From: CALCTE01 sp045627885
GTDB taxonomy: Bacteria; Bacillota; Clostridia; Oscillospirales; CAG-272
Assembly (NCBI GenBank): GCA_045627885.1
Contig: JAZQOM010000022.1
Coordinates: 1-47,288 of the forward strand
DNA: 47,288 bases
Reading direction: 5' to 3'
Both the position numbers and the translations under genes were made by a program. Of this stretch, positions 1 to 8,025 are shown one piece after another (position 1 is the stretch's first letter; every line of letters begins with the position of its first letter). The notes below the pieces were generated by a model. That model made no database searches. It was not told where the DNA came from and saw nothing but the letters and a program-made list of their open reading frames with translations.

Positions 1-2771
1 AAAATATCTTCACAAAGGTTTTCGGAACTCACAGCGAAAGAGAGCTTAAGGACATTGAGCCCGCCGTAAAAAAGATCGAGGCTCTCTCCGATGATTATAA
101 AAAGCTCAGCGATGAAGAGCTGAAGCACAAGACCGTTGAATTCAAAGATCGTCTTGCCGCAGGCGAAACGCTTGACGATATTCTTCCCGACGCTTACGCG
201 GTTGTAAGAGAAGCCGCCACAAGAGTTTTGGGAGAGCGCCATTACAGAGTCCAGCTCATCGGCGGCATAGTTATCCATCAGGGACGAATCGCGGAGATGA
301 AGACGGGCGAGGGCAAGACGCTTATGGCATCGCTTCCCGCATACCTCAACGCACTGTCGGGAAAGGGCGTGCACATCGTCACGGTAAACGACTATCTTGC
401 AAAGCGAGACAGCGAATGGATGGGCAAGATATATAACTTCTTGGGCGTATCCGTCGGACTTATTGTTCACGGACTCACAAGCAAGGAGAGAAGAGAAGCA
501 TACGCCGCCGATATAACCTACGGCACAAACAACGAATTCGGATTCGACTACCTGCGCGACAATATGGTGACATACAAAGAACAGCTTGTGCAGAGAGGGC
601 ACAACTTTGCGATAGTCGACGAGGTGGACTCCATTCTCATCGACGAAGCGAGAACGCCGCTCATCATATCCGGAAGCGGAGACAAATCGACCGATTTGTA
701 TTCGCAGGCGGATAAGTTTGTCGCGCGTCTTAAGGGCGTCCGCATAAAGGAGCTCGACAGCAAGGAGGATTTCGACACACAGCAGACCGACGCGGATTAC
801 ATCGTCGATGAAAAGGCGAGAAATGTCGTGCTCACGGCGGCGGGTGTCGAAAAGGCAGAAAAGCACTTCGGCATAGAGAACCTCTCCGATGCCGAGAACT
901 CCACGCTTTCTCACCATATAAACCAAGCGCTCCGCGCAAGGTCGATAATGCAGAGGGATGTCGATTACATCGTAAAGGACGGACAGGTGCTCATAGTTGA
1001 CGGCTTTACCGGCCGTATAATGCCCGGCAGACGCTATTCCAACGGACTTCATCAGGCGATAGAAGCAAAGGAAAATGTCAAGATTCAGAAAGAGAATAAG
1101 ACACTTGCGACGATAACATTCCAGAACTTCTTCAGACTATACTCAAAGCTTTCCGGTATGACCGGTACGGCATTGACCGAGGAAGACGAGTTCAGAGAGA
1201 TTTACGCGCTCGATGTTGTGGAGATACCCACAAACCGTCCGATGATAAGAAAAGACCTTCCCGACGCGGTTTACAGAACTCTCGACGGCAAGTATAACGC
1301 CGTGGTCGATAAGATATGCGAATGCCACGCAAAGGGACAGCCCGTGCTTGTCGGCACGGTTTCGATAGAAAAGAGCGAGCTTGTTTCGGCGCTCTTGAAA
1401 AAGCGCGGAATACCGCACTGCGTCCTCAACGCGAAATATCACGAAAAAGAGGCGGAGATAGTCGCGCAGGCAGGTATGTACGGAGCTGTAACCATTGCGA
1501 CGAATATGGCAGGACGAGGCACGGATATCAAGCTCGGCGGCAATAACGAGTTTATGGCAAAGAGCGAGATGCGCAAAAACGGCAGAACCGATGCCGAGAT
1601 AAATGAAGCAATGAGCTTTTACGATACGGACGATGCCGAAAAGCTTGCTCTTCGCAGTGAATTTAAGCAGCTTTTGGACAGCTTCGGCGAAAAGATAAGA
1701 CCGGATGCCGAAAAGGTCAGAGAGGCGGGCGGACTGTGCATAATCGGCACGGAGCGCCACGAGAGCAGACGAATAGACAATCAGCTTCGCGGACGAAGCG
1801 GCAGACAGGGCGACCCCGGAGAATCGAGATTCTATATGTCGCTTGAAGACGACCTTATGCGCCTGTTCGGAAGCGAAAGAGTGCAGGGAATGGTAGCGGC
1901 ACTCGGTCTTCCCGAGAATCAGCCGATAGACGCGAGAATTCTATCCGGCTCTATTGAGAGCGCGCAGAAGCGCCTTGAGGGAACGCATTTCCAGAGCAGA
2001 AAAGTTGTGCTGATGTACGACGATGTAATGAATCAGCAGAGAACCGTCATTTACAATCAAAGACGCGAAGTTCTCGACGGCATGGACTTAAAAGAGAAGA
2101 TTCTCAGGATGATAGACGACAGTATAAGAAGCCATGTTTATTCCTGCTTTGTCGGCGAGGAGCCCGAGCAGTGGAACTTTTCGATTCTTCCGCAGAAATT
2201 CCCCACAATATGCAGCGGCGCTGATTTTGATTATTCTGCAGAACAGCTCAACACGCTCGATAAAGACGAGCTTTGCGAAAAGCTGACGGAAAAAGCGCAT
2301 GAGCTCTACGAATATAAGGAGCAACTGTTTACCGCTCCCGTTCTTCGCGAGATAGAGCGCACGATGCTGCTTCGCAATGTCGATGAAAAGTGGATGGAGC
2401 ACATCGACGCCATGGACGATATGAAGAGCGGCATCGGCTTAAGGCAGAATCCGCTTCTCGAATACAAGAATGTCGGCGGCGAGATGTTTGACGAGATGGT
2501 CACCGCAATCTGCGACGATACGGCGGATGTAATGCTCCGCGTTATGCCCAAAAAGGACGGCGACTCCGACAGTATGACAAAGAGAGTCAATGTCGCTAAG
2601 ATTACGGGAGAGGGCAGAGCTAAGGAAAACGACAATCTTTCGCAGGCTATGAACGCCGGCGGCGACGATTCTCTCAAAAAACAGCCCGTACGCAAAGGCG
2701 AGAAGGTCGGCAGAAACGACCCCTGCCCCTGCGGAAGCGGCAAAAAGTACAAGAACTGCTGCGGACAGTAA
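1..2771 (+). CDS. secA: Preprotein translocase ATPase SecA (5' end cut by window)
   Basis: SecA is the ATP-driven motor that pushes unfolded preproteins through the SecYEG channel at the cytoplasmic membrane. The reading frame is open from base 3, giving about 922 visible residues; the N-terminal run NIFTKVFGTHSERELK matches the first residues of SecA, so only one or a few codons are missing. An apparent TTG start at 228 is internal. Visible motifs are Walker A AEMKTGEGKTL, the DEAD-like box IVDEVDSILIDEARTPLI, the second nucleotide fold NMAGRGTDIKLGG and GTERHESRRIDNQLRGRSGRQGD read in sections, and a C-terminal zinc SEC-C tail GRNDPCPCGSGKKYKNCC. No terminator follows, and a membrane-protein gene starts 28 bases downstream, so secA may head a longer transcript. 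Identification is certain; the exact start lies outside the window. Confidence 0.98.
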   Translation, partial: NIFTKVFGTHSERELKDIEPAVKKIEALSDDYKKLSDEELKHKTVEFKDRLAAGETLDDILPDAYAVVREAATRVLGERHYRVQLIGGIVIHQGRIAEMKTGEGKTLMASLPAYLNALSGKGVHIVTVNDYLAKRDSEWMGKIYNFLGVSVGLIVHGLTSKERREAYAADITYGTNNEFGFDYLRDNMVTYKEQLVQRGHNFAIVDEVDSILIDEARTPLIISGSGDKSTDLYSQADKFVARLKGVRIKELDSKEDFDTQQTDADYIVDEKARNVVLTAAGVEKAEKHFGIENLSDAENSTLSHHINQALRARSIMQRDVDYIVKDGQVLIVDGFTGRIMPGRRYSNGLHQAIEAKENVKIQKENKTLATITFQNFFRLYSKLSGMTGTALTEEDEFREIYALDVVEIPTNRPMIRKDLPDAVYRTLDGKYNAVVDKICECHAKGQPVLVGTVSIEKSELVSALLKKRGIPHCVLNAKYHEKEAEIVAQAGMYGAVTIATNMAGRGTDIKLGGNNEFMAKSEMRKNGRTDAEINEAMSFYDTDDAEKLALRSEFKQLLDSFGEKIRPDAEKVREAGGLCIIGTERHESRRIDNQLRGRSGRQGDPGESRFYMSLEDDLMRLFGSERVQGMVAALGLPENQPIDARILSGSIESAQKRLEGTHFQSRKVVLMYDDVMNQQRTVIYNQRREVLDGMDLKEKILRMIDDSIRSHVYSCFVGEEPEQWNFSILPQKFPTICSGADFDYSAEQLNTLDKDELCEKLTEKAHELYEYKEQLFTAPVLREIERTMLLRNVDEKWMEHIDAMDDMKSGIGLRQNPLLEYKNVGGEMFDEMVTAICDDTADVMLRVMPKKDGDSDSMTKRVNVAKITGEGRAKENDNLSQAMNAGGDDSLKKQPVRKGEKVGRNDPCPCGSGKKYKNCCGQ

Positions 2772-2799
2772 TTTAAGCAAAAAACGGAGGTGATGCCTT

Positions 2800-4272
2800 G
2801 TGGGATTTTCGCTCATACTTGCGGGATTTTTCTTCCTTATAGTCCCGACCGTTAACCTGCTCGACATCTTTCCGGATTTTATAGGATATATCTTTATATT
2901 TGCGGGCTTATTCAGATTAAAACGCATAGATTCATATATGTATAAGGCATCGCATTATGCGCTTATAATGGCGCTTGTCAATCTGACAAAGCCTGTGTGC
3001 CTTGCGCTCTGCGTAACTGAATCGACCGCGGCACAGTCGAGCAATATCACCACGGCGACGCTGATATATCTTGTAATAGAGCTGATATTCGGGATACTTC
3101 TTGTCAAAAATCTGTTTGACGGCTTTTCGGATATCGGATTTCAATATGACGACAGCTCTGTAAAGAGCCGCAAGAAGCTCTTGGGCAGATTTTACCCCAA
3201 AAAGAAAAAAGCCGACTACGAGCATTCGGTGCACAATAAGCAGAGCGGAGAATACAAAAGCCTTGTCGAGAGGCACGGACTGCATCCGGTAAGATATGTA
3301 GCGCTTCCGCAGAGGAAGGCGATATTCAAGGGCGTTGACGGACTTTATGTATTTACGGTGATATTCTTCGCAGTCCGTTGTGTGATGACGCTTATACCGG
3401 AGCTTACAACTCTCGGCTATACGCTGACGACATACGGCACTTATGAGCAAAGCGGCGATACCGGTATGAGAATAATGCTCATGATACTCTGCGTGTTCTT
3501 GGGAACGGTTCTCGGAACAGCGTGGTATATCGCTTGCTCGAAGTATATAAGGGGAATAAATAGGGACGGTTTTTTCATTTCGCGGCTCAAAGAGGCGTAC
3601 AGAACAAAGGTCACCGACAATCCCGATGTTATGCGAAGCATAGAATTTTCGGCATACGAAAAACTGCTCACCGCGGCACTTGTGTTCGGCGGCGACCTAT
3701 TTATAGACGGCTTTGATGTAATTCCCGACATAATACCCGCAGCCTTGCTTTTTGTTGCACTTATAATGTTCAGAAAGCATTATAAGCCTTTTGCGGTTCT
3801 TTCCGTCTTCAGCGGAATATACACTGCGTTCTGCGGATTTCTGCTTTATATTCAGATTTCATCCGTCGGAACTTTTTACGCGGATACGGGACTTGAGCTT
3901 CCGCCGATGACGGCGCTTTACGGTAAGCTTTTCCCCGTTTCAAAGGCGGCTTTTCTCATTCTTGTTGTCGCAACGCTTGTAATGCTTATTGTGTATATGA
4001 AGAAAAACTTTACAAGAGCGCCGCTCTATTCAAAGGGTGAGCTTGTGTGCGGAGCGTCGATAATCGCCTTGTCGCAGATAGGCTCCGCCGTCGGATACTT
4101 CACCGATATAATAAGCGACGAGCTTTTGAGAATTCCGATAAAGCTCGGCAGAGTAGTGTGGTACGCCAATGTGTATATAAGCTTCGGCTCACTAATCGTA
4201 TATTTAATAGGAATGATTGTGTTTATTTCGGGATGTACTCTCATTTCGAATAAGCTGTCGGGAAAGGAATAA
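2800..4272 (+). CDS. Polytopic membrane protein of unknown function
   Basis: I do not recognise a characterised family. The 490-residue product has roughly ten or more hydrophobic segments and a basic cytoplasmic loop around residues 125-165 (KKKK-rich). The GTG start is chosen because GGAGGTGAT lies five bases upstream. A motif of the form (V/I)NLLDIFPDFIGY near residues 19-32 has a looser second copy, LFIDGFDVIPDIIPAAL, near residues 300-318, suggesting two related halves. It sits 28 bases after secA and its stop is followed after three bases by proC, so it is probably co-transcribed with both. Nothing in the sequence points to a substrate or enzymatic activity. Confidence 0.85.
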   Translation: MGFSLILAGFFFLIVPTVNLLDIFPDFIGYIFIFAGLFRLKRIDSYMYKASHYALIMALVNLTKPVCLALCVTESTAAQSSNITTATLIYLVIELIFGILLVKNLFDGFSDIGFQYDDSSVKSRKKLLGRFYPKKKKADYEHSVHNKQSGEYKSLVERHGLHPVRYVALPQRKAIFKGVDGLYVFTVIFFAVRCVMTLIPELTTLGYTLTTYGTYEQSGDTGMRIMLMILCVFLGTVLGTAWYIACSKYIRGINRDGFFISRLKEAYRTKVTDNPDVMRSIEFSAYEKLLTAALVFGGDLFIDGFDVIPDIIPAALLFVALIMFRKHYKPFAVLSVFSGIYTAFCGFLLYIQISSVGTFYADTGLELPPMTALYGKLFPVSKAAFLILVVATLVMLIVYMKKNFTRAPLYSKGELVCGASIIALSQIGSAVGYFTDIISDELLRIPIKLGRVVWYANVYISFGSLIVYLIGMIVFISGCTLISNKLSGKE

Positions 4273-4275
4273 ACA

Positions 4276-5085
4276 ATGCTCGAAAAAAATATAGCCTTTA
4301 TAGGCGGCGGCAATATGTGCCGTGCAATAGTCAACGGACTCTTGATGGGCGGAGTATCGGAATGCGACAGAATAAGAATTCGCAACCGCACTCCCGAGAA
4401 ACTGCTCGGATTCAAAAAGATAGGCATATACCCCGCGGAAACCGCGCACGACGCGGTAGAATTTGCCGACATACTTTTTCTTGCGGTAAAGCCGCAGAAT
4501 TTCGATGAGGTGCTCGACGAAATAGCAAACGAGAGCTTCGAGGGAAAGACCGTCGTCTCCATAGCGGCCGGAATAACGATAAATCATATAAACGAAAAAC
4601 TCGGCGCCGATGTTGCCGTTGTGAGAGCGATGCCGAATACTCCGATGCTCATAGGGCTCGGAGCGGTCGGAATATGCAGAAACCAAAAAGTATCGGACGA
4701 GGCGTTTGAGCAGATATGCTCCGCGTTTGAAAAAATGGCGGTGGTGACAAAGCTTTCGTGCGAGGATATGATAAACAAGATTATCCCCGTAAGCGGAAGC
4801 AGTCCGGCATTTGTGTATCTTTTCATAAAGACGATATGCGATTGGGCAAAAGAGAACGGCTTTGACGAAGAAACCGCCAAAAAGCTCGTCTGCGCGACCT
4901 TTGAGGGAAGCGCGCAGATGCTTTTGCAGAGCAAGGACAGCCCCGATAAGCTGATACGGGATGTATCGTCACCGGGCGGCACAACACTTGCCGCGCTTGC
5001 GGAATTTGAAAAAGCGGGAATTGTGCCCATAATTCGTACGGCGATGGACGCCTGCCTCAAAAGAGCGTACGAGCTTTCAAAGTAG
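4276..5085 (+). CDS. proC: Pyrroline-5-carboxylate reductase
   Basis: ProC reduces 1-pyrroline-5-carboxylate to L-proline with NAD(P)H, the last step of proline synthesis, in the cytoplasm. The 269-residue length is typical. Visible features are the N-terminal Rossmann motif IAFIGGGNMCRAI, the VVRAMPNTPMLIGLGAVG segment, and the C-terminal family signature RDVSSPGGTTLAALAEFEKAG, which forms the dimer and substrate site. The ATG follows the preceding membrane-protein gene by three bases and the next gene starts shortly after its stop, so it lies inside an apparent secA-led operon without any functional link to secretion that I can see. Identification is firm. Confidence 0.97.
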   Translation: MLEKNIAFIGGGNMCRAIVNGLLMGGVSECDRIRIRNRTPEKLLGFKKIGIYPAETAHDAVEFADILFLAVKPQNFDEVLDEIANESFEGKTVVSIAAGITINHINEKLGADVAVVRAMPNTPMLIGLGAVGICRNQKVSDEAFEQICSAFEKMAVVTKLSCEDMINKIIPVSGSSPAFVYLFIKTICDWAKENGFDEETAKKLVCATFEGSAQMLLQSKDSPDKLIRDVSSPGGTTLAALAEFEKAGIVPIIRTAMDACLKRAYELSK

Positions 5086-5148
5086 TATCATAAAATGCGG
5101 ACGAGCGTCATATCCTTTAGCAAAGAACAAGAAAAGGAAGCAAAGGAT

Positions 5149-5775
5149 ATGGACGAAGCAGGCAGACTCGAGATAAAATACGATGTAAAACCAAAGGCGG
5201 CGGCAAAGCAGTATATCCGCTCACGGAGCGCAAACATAGTTGCGTACTCTGCGCTAATCGTTTGCGGAATATCGCTTGCGGTGTTCTTCTTCCGCGGAGC
5301 GGGGGAAGAAACCGTAAAGGACGCGTTTTCCGCCTACCTTGCATACGGAGAAAAGAACGCAATAGCGGTAAGGGCGGCATATTCGGCGATACTTCCGGCA
5401 ATTTGCGCCGTGTTTGCGGTGCTTTCGGGATTTTCCACCGTGTATGTTCCCGTATGTGCGCTGTTTCTGCCGCTGTACGGCGCATTCGGCGGAACGGTCG
5501 CCTGCGTCTTATATAACGGCGGAAGCCTTGCACTGTGCGCGGCGTACACATTTTCGTTTTTGCTTTCGTGCCTTGCGCTGTCACTGTGCTTTACGGAAGC
5601 AAAGCTCTATCGCAAGAGCAACCTTGCGGAGAATAAGAGAATAGGAGAGCTTATCACGGCAAGGAGCATATTTTCGTATCTGTCCAATTTTATTCTGCCG
5701 CTTTTTGTGCTGATTATCGCATCGCTTGCGGACGCATCGCTGTTCACACTCATAGTGCGTTATTACAGAGGATAA
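5149..5775 (+). CDS. Membrane protein of unknown function
   Basis: The product of about 208 residues starts MDEAGRLEIKYDVKPK, then has one transmembrane segment near residues 28-48, an outside or inside loop, and four more hydrophobic segments. I prefer the ATG at 5149 because AAAAGGAAG lies ten bases upstream; an in-frame ATG at 5095 would add 18 residues but has no ribosome binding site. The topology (one helix, a loop, then four helices) resembles SpoIIM-like proteins, but I see no sequence motif that supports that name. It lies between proC and a DUF624 protein in the same direction and is probably in the same transcript. Confidence 0.75.
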   Translation: MDEAGRLEIKYDVKPKAAAKQYIRSRSANIVAYSALIVCGISLAVFFFRGAGEETVKDAFSAYLAYGEKNAIAVRAAYSAILPAICAVFAVLSGFSTVYVPVCALFLPLYGAFGGTVACVLYNGGSLALCAAYTFSFLLSCLALSLCFTEAKLYRKSNLAENKRIGELITARSIFSYLSNFILPLFVLIIASLADASLFTLIVRYYRG

Positions 5776-5800
5776 TAAATTATATAAAAGGAAATCAAAA

Positions 5801-6775
5801 ATGGCATTATTCAAAAAAATGTTCGACCAGAGCGTCGGCGGAAAAGGTGTATTAAAGGAAGAACTAAACGACCGCTTCACTTTGCTCAAATTTTTCCGCC
5901 TGTTAAAGAGAAAATTCTGGCGCATAGGCGCGCTCAACCTTCTGTTTGTCGCAACGAACTTCCCCGTGATATTTTTCTTAATAAAGCTCGCCGGCTACGG
6001 AAGCGTGCAAAGACTCACCCCGTACAGCCCGTATTGGTTCGGCGTTGCGAGGGGAATTACGCAGTTTGCAAAAAATCCGGCGGCATCGCTGTTTTACAGC
6101 TTTTGCGGAGTATCGGTAAACAGCAGCTATAACTCGACCTTGAGCTATGTTTTCATAGCGCTCGGACTGCTTGTGTTTATCACATTCGGGCCTGCCAATG
6201 CGGGAATGGCGTATATTCTGCGCAACTACACAAGGGAAGAGCCCTGCGATATTTTCTCGGATTATTTCAGAACGATAAAGAAGAATTTTTTTCAATCCCT
6301 CATACTCGGAATAATCGACCTTATATTCCTTGTCGCCATGGGCTTCGATTTGTACCTTTTCTTTGCGGGGCAGGGAATGGGAGCATTCTTTGCGATAGTC
6401 GGCACCGCGGCGGGAATAATATATATGTTTATGAGAAATTACCTGTATGTAATGCTCATAACCTTTGATTTGTCCATACCGAAGATAATCAAAAACGCGC
6501 TGATATTTGCGTTTGTCAACATAAAGCGTAACCTTGCGGCATTCTTCGGAACGCTTCTGTGCGCCGTGTTCACATCCGTAATGCTCTACTTTGTAACGCC
6601 GATAGGCGCGCTGATACTGCTCACTTTGTTCTTCTCGTTTGTCTCGTTTATCGGAATCTACTGCGCATATCCCGCAATAAAGCAGTATATGATTGACCCC
6701 ATTATCGCCGATGAGAGAAAAAAGAGAAAAGCTCTTGAAGAGGAAAAAGAGCCGATATTCACCGACAGAGGATAA
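5801..6775 (+). CDS. DUF624 (YesL-family) membrane protein
   Basis: The 324-residue protein has about six hydrophobic helices. The segment after the third helix, GPANAGMAYILRNYTREE followed by DIFSDYFRTIKKNF, matches the signature of DUF624/YesL proteins, which are found next to carbohydrate uptake genes in many Firmicutes and have no proven function. Residues 1-35 form a charged cytoplasmic N-terminus, and the C-terminus is highly charged (RKKRKALEEEKE). The start has AAAGGAAA upstream. It is the last gene before a new promoter at 6781, so it probably ends the secA-led run, although no terminator hairpin is visible. No carbohydrate operon surrounds it here. Confidence 0.8.
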   Translation: MALFKKMFDQSVGGKGVLKEELNDRFTLLKFFRLLKRKFWRIGALNLLFVATNFPVIFFLIKLAGYGSVQRLTPYSPYWFGVARGITQFAKNPAASLFYSFCGVSVNSSYNSTLSYVFIALGLLVFITFGPANAGMAYILRNYTREEPCDIFSDYFRTIKKNFFQSLILGIIDLIFLVAMGFDLYLFFAGQGMGAFFAIVGTAAGIIYMFMRNYLYVMLITFDLSIPKIIKNALIFAFVNIKRNLAAFFGTLLCAVFTSVMLYFVTPIGALILLTLFFSFVSFIGIYCAYPAIKQYMIDPIIADERKKRKALEEEKEPIFTDRG

Positions 6776-6780
6776 AACTC

Positions 6781-6809
6781 TTGCAAAATACGCAATTTTG
6801 TGATATCAT
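6781..6809 (+). promoter_or_regulatory. Sigma-A promoter of yajC
   Basis: TTGCAA at 6781-6786 and TATCAT at 6804-6809 are separated by 17 bases, with TGA directly before the -10 making it an extended -10 element. It lies 34 bases upstream of the yajC start codon and directly after the DUF624 gene. Confidence 0.75.
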
Positions 6810-6842
6810 ATAAAGGCAATAAAAAAACGGAGGACTTTTACA

Positions 6843-7481
6843 GTGAAAAAAACAAAGCTTATCGCATCTTTACTTATAGCGGTAATGATGCTCGCAGTTC
6901 TTTCATTCTCTGTATTCGCAGAGGACGAAGCCGTCACGGCAGACAACGGCGGCGTGATTTTGGTAGGCTCAACCGGTACAAAGCAGGATGATGAGCAGGT
7001 GCTTGTCGACAGCGCAGAGCCCGGCGCACTCGAGCTTAAAGAGACGGAAAAGCTCGAAAGTGGCATTGACGGCGAAGGCGTAACTCCCGTTGACGGACTT
7101 GTCGGCGCAACCAATGATGCCGTTGTGGCAGATAAAGCGGCAGACGAAGGTTCTATGGGCGGCAGCGACGATGCCGGAGATGACAAAACTGCCGACAATG
7201 AGAATAAAAAACCAAGCGTATGGGGAAATGTACTTTCTCTCGGTATTCCGATACTGATTCTCGTTGCATTCTTCTATTTCGGTATGTACAGACCGCAGAA
7301 GAAGCAGGAAAAAGAGAAGAAAGAAATGATGGATAACCTTCAGGTCGGCGCGGAGATAATGACGATAGGCGGAATTATGGGTAAAATAGTTACCGTAAGA
7401 GAAAGCTCTGTCGTGATAGAGAGCGGAAGCGACAAGAATAAGCTCGAGATATCCAAGCAGGCAATAAGCTCCGTAAAATAA
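6843..7481 (+). CDS. yajC: YajC-type Sec accessory protein with signal peptide and acidic extension
   Basis: YajC is the small partner of SecDF at the Sec translocon. The C-terminal part (about residues 125-212) is a normal YajC: one membrane helix GIPILILVAFFYFGMYR, the basic PQKKQEKEKKEM stretch and the DNLQVGAEIMTIGGIMGKIV fold. Unlike the usual 90-110 residue protein, this one is 212 residues and begins with what looks like a cleavable signal peptide (KKTKLIASLLIAVMMLAVL, cleavage likely after FAVFA-like SVFA near residue 26) followed by about 100 acidic, Gly/Asp-rich residues. GTG is the start, with GGAGGA eight bases upstream. A terminator follows the stop. The YajC assignment is firm; the role of the extension is unknown. 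Confidence 0.9.
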   Translation: MKKTKLIASLLIAVMMLAVLSFSVFAEDEAVTADNGGVILVGSTGTKQDDEQVLVDSAEPGALELKETEKLESGIDGEGVTPVDGLVGATNDAVVADKAADEGSMGGSDDAGDDKTADNENKKPSVWGNVLSLGIPILILVAFFYFGMYRPQKKQEKEKKEMMDNLQVGAEIMTIGGIMGKIVTVRESSVVIESGSDKNKLEISKQAISSVK

Positions 7482-7496
7482 CCGAATAAAATAAAC

Positions 7497-7538
7497 AGGC
7501 TGTGAATAGTATTGATACTGTTCACAGCCTATTTTTTA
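7497..7538 (+). terminator. Intrinsic terminator after yajC
   Basis: AGGCTGTGAA (7497-7506) pairs perfectly with TTCACAGCCT (7521-7530) and is followed by ATTTTTTAT. It separates yajC from the next gene by only a few bases, so some read-through into that gene is plausible. Confidence 0.85.
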
Positions 7539-7553
7539 TCCGGAGGGGAAGAT

Positions 7554-7964
7554 ATGAAACAAAGAAAAAGCCTCGGAACGCCAAAATCGTTGTTGTATGC
7601 GCTTGCCGCGGGAATCGCGGTGCATATCATTTTTTCGCTTGTTGCGGCGGCGGCACTGTCAAAGACCGCCGCTCCCGAGAATTACATTATGCCGGTATCT
7701 GTTGTAATCCCCGCGCTTTCTTCGGCTTTATCGGGAATGCTTTGCGCCGTCTTCAACAAAAAAAGCGGACTCCTGTGCGGAGCGGCAACGGGCGCGATTC
7801 TGTCGCTTCTTCTTTTGACTGCGGGAATATTCATTCCCGCAAAAGAAAAAATCCCCGCATATTTCACCGTCATAAGATGCGTTCTTTCGATAATATCCGG
7901 TGCGCTTTGCGGATTTCTTACAGTATATTCCCAAAACGGAAAAAAACATAAGAAGCCGCGCTGA
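7554..7964 (+). CDS. TIGR04086-family (YrzE-like) membrane protein
   Basis: The 136-residue product has four hydrophobic segments separated by short turns and a basic tail (KKHKKPR), fitting the TIGR04086 family of small Firmicutes membrane proteins. In Bacillus subtilis the YrzE member also lies next to the yajC homologue yrbF, which supports the assignment from context. The start at 7554 is preferred over an upstream in-frame ATG at 7512 because GGAGG lies seven bases before it and because the longer form would begin inside the yajC terminator. There is no promoter of its own between terminator and start, so expression probably depends on read-through. Function is not known for the family. 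Confidence 0.78.
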   Translation: MKQRKSLGTPKSLLYALAAGIAVHIIFSLVAAAALSKTAAPENYIMPVSVVIPALSSALSGMLCAVFNKKSGLLCGAATGAILSLLLLTAGIFIPAKEKIPAYFTVIRCVLSIISGALCGFLTVYSQNGKKHKKPR

Positions 7965-7993
7965 TTGACAAGAAGCACCTTTGGTGGTAGAAT
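7965..7993 (+). promoter_or_regulatory. Sigma-A promoter of the FAD oxidoreductase gene
   Basis: TTGACA at 7965-7970 and TAGAAT at 7988-7993 with a 17-base spacer. The -35 begins directly after the stop codon of the preceding gene and the -10 is 32 bases upstream of the next ATG. Confidence 0.85.
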
Positions 7994-8025
7994 AAATCGT
8001 AAATAAAAGCAAAGGAAATACAACT

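Noticed and set aside
1143..1760. A 205-codon minus-strand frame inside secA
   Set aside because: Shadow of secA's codon pattern, no start signal and no family resemblance.
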